A DNA stretch of 64,000 nt, taken from positions 182,484,294-182,548,293 of the forward strand of contig NC_066585.1 in NCBI RefSeq assembly GCF_024323335.1. Reading direction: 5' to 3'. Positions within the stretch are counted from its first letter, which is position 1. The number at the start of each line of letters is the position of its first letter. The position numbers and the translations under genes are program-made. Source of the DNA: Lathyrus oleraceus. Taxonomy: Eukaryota; Streptophyta; Magnoliopsida; Fabales; Fabaceae. The notes under the pieces were generated by a model. It was given only the letters and a program-made list of their open reading frames with translations. It did not search any database and was not told the origin of the DNA. Shown here in pieces: positions 34,990 to 45,475 of this stretch.

Positions 34990-36303
34990 CTGACCTAATT
35001 CCTAAACCTAATGTCAATTTCCCTTTATTTCTTCACTCTTCCATCTCCTCCTTTGGCTTAAATTCTAAGATTTCTTCATTTGCACGAAACCTTTCTTTTC
35101 TTCAAGCCATTATTATCCATGTACCTTCATGGTAGCTTCAGTACCAAGTGTCTTGAGTCATAACCAAATTCTAGCAAAGTCAGCCTTGCACGTCACCAGT
35201 AACTTGCATTCAATGTACAAAAGCATCAATAAATGAAGTACATTTCATGAAGTGTTCAAGAAGGTTTCAATATGATTGTTTGTGCATCAATTTTCAATGC
35301 AAACAATCCACCAATGCAAACATACTAACATCACATATCATATCTAATCATTCATTTTCTTTTAACAATCCAAGCATTTTTTGATATCACCTCAAACTAT
35401 TTTCTAGCTCACTACAATAGTTTGTATAGTGCTTCAAATCCATTTCTAATTAATCTCATACTAATACTAACATGGTCCATTTACAATGGAAGCATACAAG
35501 CTCTGACTTTTCTTCTAATAACCCTAATGACAAGCTACAGTTCCCAGTTTAATGGAAGTCCAAATCAATCTAATGAAAATTTCATTCACCACTAACCACC
35601 AATCCTGAGTCTTAGTTCTAACAATCATCATTTCAATCCAATTCAACTCAAGCATACATACTAACAACCCTATTAATACCAGTTGTAGTCATAACAAGTT
35701 TCATTTTAATTGATGTAAATTCAAACATTCCAAGTATCCATGACATAAATAAAATCAGTGACATTCAATGCAAAAAAAACTTCATGAGCAATTCAAGGCG
35801 TAACATAGTTTCATGACATGTTGTTATAGCCATCCTAAAATAAAACATTATAACCTGCTATATTAAAAACATTTAATGAATTGGGTTCATCATGAGCATT
35901 AGCAGAAAATCTCATTATTCTGAACTAACTGCATTAAGCCACTAAGAGAAAACTTCATTAAACTAACTGCATTGAACAACTAACTACAAGCCAATTCCAA
36001 CCTAACTAACTTCACTATAATCATAACTAACCTAATTAACTACTTAACCATCTTAACTAACTATCTAACTATCTTAACTAACATCTAACAGTTGGCACAA
36101 CTAGAGTTAACATAAAAGGAACAAATGCAACTAACGTCATAACAGTTTAAAACAGAATTTTCACTTGCAAAAATAGAAACTAACATAAATTGTAACTTGA
36201 CTAACTAACTATCACGATTTTCCACAGCTCACAGAGTTAACTCCTCAAATGAATTTCAACATAAGAACTTAACAAAGTTAATCTCTGTTAAGGGATGAAT
36301 TGC

Positions 36304-36312
36304 TATAAATAC
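36304..36312 (+). promoter_or_regulatory. TATA box of the partial Ogre LTR
   Basis: TATAAATAC about 2.1 kb into the LTR, followed by a CT-rich stretch (about 36350-36430). The same sequence recurs near 63872 in the right copy. Confidence 0.55.
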
Positions 36313-38254
36313 ACCTTCAATGACTAATTTTATGGGTAACCTAATCATTCTCTGAAATTCCCCAGAAATCACTCCCATTACTCTCTCATCCTTTCGCGGC
36401 ATTCCCCTTTACATCTCTCATCAATCTCACGACATCAATTGAATCTCTATGAACCTCACATCCTCACACGCGAAGAAGGAGAAAAAGAAGAATAAGGTAT
36501 CAAGAATAGAAAAGAAGAGGGAGCATACTTGAGTTCACTTTCATCTTCACCTCACCGGAGCTCCGTGCCACCTTGTAGGTAAGCCTCTTTGCTCCAATTA
36601 CGCTTTACCATCATGTAGGGTTTTTACTGAGTAATCAAAGCCCTAACAATAGAGGCTTTGATTCCTCCTTTTAGGAATTTAATTTCGGATTTTGTAATTA
36701 GGGTTCATGAGTCTTTTGGTTTTGATTTGTTAGTTTGTTTAGGAATTAGTAGAAATTGATGGTGGATTCATGTAGAGGAGGGTGACATGAATTTAGTGGT
36801 GTGAGGATTGAGGGAGTTGGCCATCCACCGCCGCCGGAGGCGATTTCTGGTGCAGCGGAGATTCTTGTCTATGGCCAAGGACTCAAGAGTGAAGAGTTGA
36901 TCTTAACGTGTTTGAGTTGAGTGAAATGCGAGTTTCCTTTCTCTTGTGGATTTGATGGGACTAAAAGCCCTTGGCCCACATAAAATACATCCTGCACCCA
37001 TGTTTTCTCACTCAAACCGCCCTAGTCACTTGTGAATCATAGCTAATGGGCCTCAGCACCCTTGGCCCATATTAATTACCTTCGTGCTCCATGATCCATT
37101 TCTTGTATGGTTTATGATTCATCCCCTCATTATGGGTAAAATGTTCCCCATTCCCATGAAGATATAATAATGTAGGACTTACTTTTCTTTATTGTTTCCT
37201 TTACATGTTAATTAACAAGATAAAATCAAAATGATACAAAAAACTTTTTCTTTCAAAAGAATAAAATACACTTGATCTAATGTCAAGTGCTTTTCCAAAT
37301 CAAAAACAACGCGAGTGCTTGATCCAACGTCAAGTATCTCATCCATTCCATTCTTACACTTCTATTTCCATCTCATTCATTCAAGTCTCACATTCTTTCA
37401 CATTTCAAAATCATCAAGTTACTTTTCACAATAAATTGGATGAAAAAAGATAGGGTATACGTACTTGTGCACAACATTCTCAAGTAATTGGGTTGTCGGT
37501 TGTACCTAACTTGTGGCCTGATACTTGACATCCATTTAAAAACACTTAATAATAAAATGAGTTTAATTCGGTCCTCTTAGGGTAAAAAAAGAGTGGTTAG
37601 GATGTAACTGTCCTCTTAACTCCTAAGTACTCTGATTGTCAGTCATATTTAGCCGGTGGTTAGACGTTCGTCTCCCTCTAAGTACCAACGATCAAACTCG
37701 CCAAATGAATTTTATAATTAAATAAAATAATCAAATATATTCTTCTGCCTTAGGGAAACATCCAAACCTTACACAATTCAACATTTTCAATACCTTCGAC
37801 AATTCTCATCAGTGATATACTTATTTCTTTGGACCAAATACATTTTCTTTGGATCCCATATATATCTTTGGGTTAATTACCATATGGTTAACTACCCACT
37901 TCTGAACGAAGAACCCTTTTCTTGTTTGTCTTGCTAGTCCTAGTGCTTAGACAAACCTTTGTTTTTTATTTGCCTAGTTAGTCTTAATGCTTAGGCAAAC
38001 TCCTTTATTTTGCTTTATTTGCCTTGTTAGTCCTCGTGCTTAGAAAACCCCTTTTTTCTCTTTAGCCATACCATTTATTGGTTTATGCGACATTTTCTTG
38101 CGTTCAGATATACTTACCCTATGGGTTCAAACAATACAATCCTTTGGTTCAAACCATACTTTAATCACATTTCAAAACCCTTTTTTTCTTGTTTGCCTTG
38201 CCAGTCCTCGTGCTTAAAAAAACACCTCATTTTATCTACCACCATTAGTTCCAT

Positions 38255-38328
38255 GAACTACGGAGATCTGATTTCATTATTGCATTATGAGGATACGTAG
38301 GCATGAGGTCTCCAATCCTCAGAGAGCA
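38255..38328 (+). other. GAACTACG / TACGTAGGCA two-hairpin element
   Basis: Hairpin 1: TTTCAT (38272-38277) with ATGAGG (38287-38292), four normal and two wobble pairs. Linker ATACGTAGGCA. Hairpin 2: TGAGG (38304-38308) with CCTCA (38317-38321), perfect. Followed by GAGAGCAC. Confidence 0.6.
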
Positions 38329-38380
38329 CACTAATTATTAACCTTTTTTTCCTTTTTTGCAAATAATCTTTAGATAATAA

Positions 38381-39516
38381 TGTTAGAACAAGATTTTGGT
38401 TCTGCAAATTTTCTCTAAGTTTTGATGATAACAAAGGATGGAACATTTTGGTACCCTAATAAAATTCTCTAAGTGTCCAGGGCTCTAGTGAAAAATGAAT
38501 CTGATGAAACAACATCCAACGTCACATAAGTCCAGAACAGCTGACTTGAAGTTAAAAATACTCGCTCTGACATCTGAAGACTTTGATATTCTGCATCTTA
38601 AGAATCCCACACCTGTATTGCCTATGATCATTACATCTGAAGAATGTCAAAGTAGAGATCAATAAAGAACCTCTAAAGAAAACCTCAGGCAACTATCTGA
38701 AGAATACAAGATCAAAGAGAAGTATCTGACTTCTGCGCACTCTGATTCACGTCCAACAAATCAAATCAAGACTTAACTACAAAGTATTCCAAAAATGGTA
38801 TAAAGTTATATATGGAGAAAATTGAATACTCTCCTAAAACTGATATGGAAAGGACAACAAAATTAATGTTATTAAATCTCATTCTGGACAAGATATTAGC
38901 ATCAATGGTACATTCAACGGTATCATCTCCAAGCTCTATAAAAAGGCCCAACCATCATCATACCAACACACGAAGCTATCCTACAAGAATTCAGTACATC
39001 AAAATTCCATCTTTCACTAATTCTTGTTTTTACATTATCACACGAGTTGTTGCTCTTAGTGTGAAACTCAATTGCTTTAACCGTGTTAATATTGCTTGCC
39101 TAGAAGCACTAAACACCTTGTATTTCTAAAATAATTGTCGTGAGGTTCCTCAAGTGACTTGTGAAGTCTGTAGACTTGAGAGGGATAAGAGATCATTGTA
39201 ATCTTAGATGTTGTTGCAATGTTTCTAGATTATTGGATTAAGTCGTTTTTGAAGGTGAAATCACCTTGGTAGGGTAGACTGGAGTAGCTTTGAATTTCAA
39301 GCGAACCAGGATAATTTATGTGTTGTTTGTCTTTAATTTGTGTGTGTGTCAAAACTCCAAAAGTTTTTATTGTTTATGAAAATAATTCAAATCCCCCTTT
39401 CTTGTTTTTCTCTACCTTCAATTGATATCAGAGCTTCGGCTATGTTATTGATTTTCAAATCAAACACTTAACAGTGTAGAGAGATCCAGCGTGAGAAAAA
39501 CATAATGACTACCACT
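38381..39516 (+). mobile_element. 5' end of a SIRE-like copia element, cut by Ogre-C
   Basis: LTR 38381-39420 (TGTTAGAACA...CTACCTTCA), PBS at 39421 onward (ATTGATATCAGAGC, one change from the initiator-Met complement), leader, and a gag ATG at 39505. After four codons the Ogre-C LTR begins at 39517. The LTR, PBS and leader match the minus-strand copia at 56706-57887, so the two are the same family. The remainder is expected on the far side of Ogre-C, beyond the window. Confidence 0.85.
38937..38945 (+). promoter_or_regulatory. TATA box of the copia LTR fragment
   Basis: TATAAAAAG about 560 bases into the 1040-base LTR, corresponding to the TATA box of the related LTR at 57242-57250. Confidence 0.6.
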
Positions 39517-39848
39517 TGTAACACCTCAAAATTTGCCCTCCTCTCTTGGGACTAGCTTAACATATTGCATTGCATTTTAGATCATTAGGCATTACATAAT
39601 TGCATATCATGTGGTTACATTGTGCAAATCATCCTCCTAAGTCTTGGTCAGAAGATGAGAGGTTATGATGCAAGCTAGGGTTTCATTGATTGAGTGGACT
39701 GATCAGTAACTATCTGAGGATTGGGTTACAAATTAGGGTTTCATGTTCTTCAAGAAGATTGATCTTTATCTTGGTTGAAATGATACATCATAATTATCAT
39801 GGTCTTGATATCATCCAGGGATTCAAGAGATTGATCAGATACCTTGAG

Positions 39849-39879
39849 ATTAGGGTTTTGACCACTGGTCAACCCTAAT
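39849..39879. promoter_or_regulatory. W-box palindrome in the Ogre-C LTR
   Basis: Arms 39849-39863 and 39867-39879 pair over 13 bases with a 2-base bulge and a 3-base loop. The centre is TTGACC-ACT-GGTCAA, two inverted W-box cores. Confidence 0.5.
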
Positions 39880-42800
39880 CAGTCTAATCAGTTGCATTGG
39901 GCCAGTCAGGGCATGGCATGGAGATGGGGTCTACAATGGATATGGGGATCATCATGTGATTATATTGAGCTTATGGAGGCTAGGGTTTCATCCTTGAGCC
40001 ATTTCATCAGGAGTTTGAGGCTCAACTTGATCAATGCACAGCCAAATTCATCTATCAATTGAAAAAGTCAACTGTGGTCAACTGTGCTTGATTTTATGGA
40101 TTTGGAGGTGGGAGAGAGTTGGATATACTTCATTCATGTTGAAACAAGTTTCATTTGACATTTCAAACATCAAGAATGAAGAAAATAAAGTCAGACAAAA
40201 AGTTGCCAAAAATAGAAAGTGACTTGTAATGGAAGTTTCCGAAAATGGAAAGTTTTTCACCACAAAATTACATGTCTAAAAATGCTTCAAATGAAATTTT
40301 GTTCAACATGAAAGTTGTAGATCTTGCTCTCACCTTTCCAAAAAGTCCAAGAACTTGAATTTCTCATGTATGGTTGACAAGTTATGGTCCAATCATTTTT
40401 CAAAAATGCCTAAAATCAAAGTGGCATAACTTTCACATGGAATGTCCAATTTGGGTGATCTTTCTTTGAGCAAACCCCATTTCACATGTACTTTCATGAT
40501 GCATGGTCAAAATTCATCAAAAGTACTCAAGGCAAAAAGTCATTTTTCAAGTGGATTCTTTTGAATTTTTGGTGTGAGATAGTGAAATTGAGAAATATAA
40601 GGCCTATGCACATGAAACCACTTCCAACACTTCACAAATGCCAAATAGAAGTTGTGTGAACTGTCATTTTGCTGTCACATTGGTTAATTGGAGAAGGTCA
40701 TTTTGGACATTGCATTAAGAAACTCATTTTCACTAATCAAGCCAATTTTGATAATTGTGATTAACAAAGTGGATTAAGGAGTGAGTATAAGTTGCTAATC
40801 ATAACAGAATCATAATCACATTTCCATTCTCCAAGATTTGTAACTGAATTTCCCTCCAAAACCACAAAATTCTCTCAAAACCTCATCACTTTTTTTTCAC
40901 ATTTCTTCATCAATTCTTCATCATTTTGGTTGATTCTTCGTGGATCCATGCTCCATAAACCTTGAGGAAGAACTGTTTCATTGAATTCGTGGCCAAAGCT
41001 TCAAGAATTGGACTGTTGGAAAGCTTGCTCATCAATGGAGTTTTGAAGATTCTTGCAATTGGAGCTGTTTCGAGCTAGCCTAATCACTCCATTCAATTTC
41101 CTCATACTTAAGCATCATCTGTTTCACCTTTTCGAGCTTGGAAACACGAGCATCAAGGTCTGCCATCTCCATAAGGTGATTTTTCGAATTCCACCATTGC
41201 ATGAATTATTATATGGCTTTTGAAGATCTTTCGATGTAGAATGATGTGATGCTTGTAGTTTTTGATTTGGTTAAGTGTAGAGAGAGAAATCTGGATTTGA
41301 TGTTTGTTGCTTGTTTCTATTTTCGATCGATCCGTTTAATATGTTTAGAATTAGGAGAAACAAGTTACATATTCGTGATGTGCTAGTTGAGACGGTTCTT
41401 TTGATATAGAGTTTGTAGATTTTGGTTGAGATTTGATGTTCTTCGATTTCTGGAAATTTGGAATTGGTCTTGATGAAGAACATGAGCAAACACGCGTTTG
41501 ATCTTCCAATTCCATTACCTTGTTTGAATTTCTGTTTACCGCTTCCCAGAACCAATCAAAACGCGCCACTGCTTTAAATTGAGGCGACGTCGTTTTGCCT
41601 GTGCGCTTAAATATTACAAAAATGCCACTGGATCATATTATTTCCATTATTTCATTTTCTTTTTCTTTTTCTTTATTCCATTTTTACACATGAACTTAGA
41701 AAATTCATAGATGATTCATTTCTTGTCCAATTTCAGTGAGATTTTTTGCATAATGCTCCTTGTAATGTGTAGAATTTAATGGTGATTTTTGTGATTTTTG
41801 TGCACGTGTGAAAATTAAAAATGCCTAGGGTTTGATTGGATGTATGCAATTTGTACATGTCTTGCCTTTTCACTCATGAAATGATGATGTTTCCAAATAA
41901 ATTCATGCAATTTTTTGTGCTTATTCTAGACTCTTGGATGGTGATTTTGATGTGTGGTTTGCAATTTTTTGATCCTTGGTTGTTGAGATATGAATTTTTG
42001 AATGGAGGTGTGACAATTTGTGTCACACCAAGCTTGATGAATTTCATGATCTTATTTGCCTGGCTTAGGGATGTTGAATTGAGCCAATTTTTTGCATGAA
42101 TGAATATATGTATGTTGAAAATACATGTGAATTTTTCTGGATTTATTGATGGCATTTCCTAATTGATTAAGATTTTTCCCTCTGTTGGGTCATTTTGTTG
42201 ATTGTTTGTGACACATGTTATTATCGGATTTGTGAAATTCTGATCATTGATTGTATGAGTGTGAGATTTGGTATGAGCATTGTAGACACATTATAGGTCA
42301 TTGTGGTTTTGATCCCATTCATTTATCATGTATTGTCACTGATTTATGATTTTTGGAAGTTGATGTTTGTTTGGATACCATGTGTTGGCTTGCTTGAACT
42401 TGTCTGAACTTCTTGATTTTCATTGACCTACTTCCACTTGTCCAAATTGCATGAAAATTGATATGCTACTCATTGAATGTGTTCTATTTAGGCTTGAATT
42501 TTTGTGGAATTTATTGAGCTGTTTTGATATTGATTCGATTGTGATCATTCTGTTTGGTCTTTTGAGGTTGCAAATGGCATGCTTTGTGATATTTTGTGCA
42601 TGAAATGATGATAATGAATGATATGAGCATGGGACCAATGGAATTTGTTTCTAATTTGTTTGATTGTGGTTTTGGTTAATTTTCACTTGCTGTTTTGGAT
42701 TTTTCATCTCCTTTGGACCCTAGGCTTGGCCTAGTGGTCTTGTTTCTCACTTTTGAATTGTGTTTCAGGTTGAGATGCAAATGCCTTAAGGAGAAAAATG

Positions 42801-43741
42801 CAAGTTGATTGAATTGAGTTTGGTTGCTTGTTGTAAACTAACTTGTGTATTTTGTAGGATGCTTGGCTCAATTGAGTTGATTGTGCTTTGCACATTGCAT
42901 TGGTTGACTGTATATATTAACTGTTTGACTTTTGCTGTTTAATGTTGGTTTGTCTGGTATACTGACTGTGCTTGATTGATTCCAGGTACCATAGTCGCTT
43001 TAGTTCTTTAAGAACTTGCTGTGCTGCTGCTTGGTTGTAAAAACCAGTTGAGGTAGACTCTCTTGTCTCCATGTAGTCTGGAAGACCTGGCTTGTTATTT
43101 AGCCAGGCAACTGTCTGAAGTCCTCCTTAAGAGGCGATGTTTGTGATTGTTTACTTTTGTCCCCAAGCAGGTAAAGACCTCTATGAGGAAATTGGCGGAA
43201 CCCAAGGGATATGCAATCTATCCCCCGCTATTCTGTTGAGTCGTCCCTCTGCTCACACCACTGTGTTGATGCATTGGGACATTAACCCAAGATCTTGTGC
43301 TGTTGCACAGTCGAGTCAGAGTCTTGAGCATAGAAGGGTTCCTCCATTCTGGACCCACGTTCCTTTGTCTGAAGCTCTCCCTGGCCAGGGATAAGAGCTG
43401 TGAAGTCTTATCTTCACTCACCTTTCATCTGCTGCACCCTGACTCTCAATGTCAGGGTTAAGAGCGAATACTACCCTGTACAGTTGACTTGCCTCGGCAG
43501 TCCACCCTTGTTTGAGCCTCACTTGACTGGATATAGTGTGTGCTATGTGAATGTTTGCTTTATTTTGATTGATGCTTGCATGCTTGTTTTTCCTGGTTAG
43601 GATTAGCTTGCTGTTGTGCAAGTAGGATAGAAACCATAACATAGGGCAATGATGCATGATAACACTAGGCTCGAGTACAGCTCCCTAGTAGTGTGTCTCC
43701 CTTTGTATCTGGTTAGGTGAGAATTTCTTTCCCTTTCAGGG

Positions 43742-43815
43742 GAACTACGTCGCCCTGATCCTCATACCAGATGAGGTACGTAGGCAGGAGACCGTGCAAG
43801 GTCTCTCCGGGCACT
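43742..43815 (+). other. Two-hairpin element, copy 1 in the Ogre-C LTR
   Basis: GAACTACG, then hairpin 1 CCTCAT (43760-43765)/ATGAGG (43771-43776) with loop ACCAG, linker TACGTAGGCA, hairpin 2 GAGACC (43788-43793)/GGTCTC (43800-43805), then GGGCAC. Both stems are perfect. Confidence 0.7.
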
Positions 43816-43908
43816 TTTTTTCTTTTTTGTGTGTGTTTGCTTGACAGTTGCTAGGCTCGAGTTCCCAACTCCTTAGTAGCTTGTTTGCTTGTTAACCCTC
43901 TTGTGTGT

Positions 43909-44008
43909 CAGGATATGGATGTAAGCCCAACGATTGGCTGTCCGTATCCTGAGTGTGCTTGTTTGGTTCGGAAGCCGACGTAAGTCCAGCGATTGGCATT
44001 CGGGTTCC
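43909..44008 (+). other. Pair of hairpins with a conserved 21-base loop
   Basis: Hairpin A: arms 43909-43919 and 43941-43951 form 11 pairs (one wobble). Hairpin B: arms 43970-43978 and 44000-44008 form 8 pairs with one G.G mismatch. Both loops are 21 bases and share GTAAGYCCARCGATTGGC, while the arms are unrelated in sequence. Confidence 0.7.
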
Positions 44009-44053
44009 AGGTTTGCCTGTGTTTGTGTGTGTCTTGTTTGGCGTGCGTGAGCC

Positions 44054-44125
44054 GAACTACGGCAGCTCTGATTCTCGTTCCAGACGAGATACATAGGCAT
44101 AGGATGCGATGTCCTAGCGAGCCCT
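44054..44125 (+). other. Two-hairpin element, copy 2 in the Ogre-C LTR
   Basis: GAACTACG, then hairpin 1 TCTCGT (44073-44078)/ACGAGA (44084-44089) with loop TCCAG, linker TACATAGGCA, hairpin 2 TAGGA (44100-44104)/TCCTA (44112-44116), then GCGAGC. Both stems are perfect but differ in sequence from copy 1. Confidence 0.7.
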
Positions 44126-44156
44126 CTTCCTCTTAACCCCACCTGCGTTGTCTTCA

Positions 44157-44175
44157 GTGTGTGTGTGTGTGTGTG
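44157..44175. repeat. (GT)n microsatellite
   Basis: About nine GT units in the Ogre-C LTR. Confidence 0.85.
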
Positions 44176-44229
44176 ATGTTTGTTTAGCAACCTTTTCTTT
44201 CTTTTAGAGCGTGGATCCCGTCGAGTACG

Positions 44230-44277
44230 ACGGACGTGAGGGGTGCTAATACCTTCCCCTTGCGTAACCGACTCCCG
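44230..44277 (+). promoter_or_regulatory. 48-base conserved block in the Ogre-C LTR
   Basis: One difference from 27346-27393. Lies about 150 bases before the LTR end in Ogre-C and about 170 in Ogre-B. Confidence 0.65.
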
Positions 44278-44423
44278 TACCCTTTCTTTTTGGTCGCGAG
44301 ACCATGCTTTTCCCAGGTTTACTTCGAGCGTTTCCTTTCCCTCTTTGGGATAAATAACGCACAGTGGCGGCTCTGTGTTGTTTTTGTTTCAGCCCGCCGG
44401 TTGTTTTTCGCGGATGCGACAGC

Positions 44424-44440
44424 TGGCGACTCTGCTGGGG
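44424..44440 (+). other. Primer binding site of Ogre-C
   Basis: TGGCGACTCTGCTGGGG, two bases after the LTR end. Ogre elements are described as primed by an Arg tRNA; I did not check the tRNA sequence. Confidence 0.7.
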
Positions 44441-45475
44441 AATACACAAGATGTTGACCTGTGTTGGTCCATCTTCCCTAAGCGAGTCTCTCCTAGCGTT
44501 CTAGGGTAGTTTAGGTTGCTATTTGCTGTTATTTATTGCATTTATTATTCTGACTGTGTATATATTTGCATAAATATTTGCATGCATCATACTATCATGT
44601 TGCTATCCTCTGTGCAGGTGGTTCCTCTGTTGGGGTGGGTGTTCTGAGTGGGGCTAAAACCCAGGCCCGAGTATACACCTAGGATTAGTGTGGTCTCACG
44701 TTCTTCACATGTTGGGTTGACATGATTGTTGTGACGTGACATACCACAAGCCGGACGAGGTTCTTCTGAGAGGGCTCTTCCTTGTGGAGTTTCCACTATG
44801 GTTGAGTTTTATCTCTTTTGAGCTGTTGACTTCGGTGACCGATCATTTCCCGGATCTTTGGTTTAGACGATCTTAAGGGAGCTACAACGGCACACCCGAA
44901 AGGGCAAACCCGTTGAGTATCTTTGCCCGATTGTCGAGACCATTATCCGCCTTAGGATGACCTGATTAGAATTTACCTGTGAGGGGAGGGTGATTCTTAC
45001 AGATGCATGTTCAGATGGTGTTCAGATGGTGACTCAGATGGTGACTTTTGGTTCCGTTGATCAGAGTCATATTTATAAGTCGGATTTATGGTCATTTCTT
45101 GCTGAGACACCGGAGTGCTGTCCGAGGTATTTATCAGTGGGGATCCGTTTATTTCAGGATTCCCCGGGCCGATTCAGAGGTTTTCAGGTTATCTGCTCAG
45201 AGATTGTCTGATGATGATGATGATGATGTATCTGTCAGTTCCGTTTATTTCGGAACCCTTGAGTGGGATTTGTGGTTACATATTCCTTCAGAAGGTTGTG
45301 ATCAGTCCAGAGATCAGGCTTCAGTGCACCAGATGATCAGATGACTTGGAGGATGGCAATGCATTGCATTCATTCATCAGCATCATCTCATCTTGCATTT
45401 ATCTGCATCTAACACATGTTTATCCATATGCAGGGACCTTTTTGATCGAGATCCTGGTTGAGAGGCTTCTTAGAC
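44441..45475 (+). other. Leader of Ogre-C
   Basis: Non-coding. It contains CCACAAG (44744-44750) that can pair perfectly with CTTGTGG (44781-44787), repeated CAGATGGTG units near 45011-45040 and a GAT microsatellite (45210-45228). Confidence 0.5.

Larger units (their letters stand above)
34774..36432 (+). repeat. 1.66-kb near-identical repeat, left copy
   Basis: Matches 62343-64000 in the same orientation, with about six substitutions and one 1-base indel seen by eye. The left boundary is sharp; the right boundary is set by the end of the window. Confidence 0.9.
34177..38380 (+). mobile_element. Partial Ogre-type LTR
   Basis: Starts TGTCATACCCCAAAATCTTC, the typical Ogre LTR start, inside the Ogre-B 3' LTR. 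At least 4.2 kb long. It has a W-box palindrome (34939-34989), a TATA box (36304-36312) and the two-hairpin element at 38255-38328. It is interrupted at 38381 by a copia LTR before its own end is reached. Part of it (34774-36432) recurs at 62343-64000. Confidence 0.7.
39517..44421 (+). repeat. 5' LTR of Ogre-C (4.9 kb)
   Basis: Starts TGTAACACCTCAAAATTTGC and ends GGATGCGACA before the PBS. Within it: a W-box palindrome (39849-39879), paired hairpins with a constant loop (43909-44008), two copies of the two-hairpin element (43742-43815, 44054-44125), a GT microsatellite (44157-44175) and the 48-base block (44230-44277). Small ORFs in it look like chance. Confidence 0.85.

Noticed and set aside
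41271..44800. Several 60-105-codon ORFs on both strands
   Set aside because: They lie within the Ogre-C LTR and leader, lack recognisable domains and overlap each other, as expected by chance.
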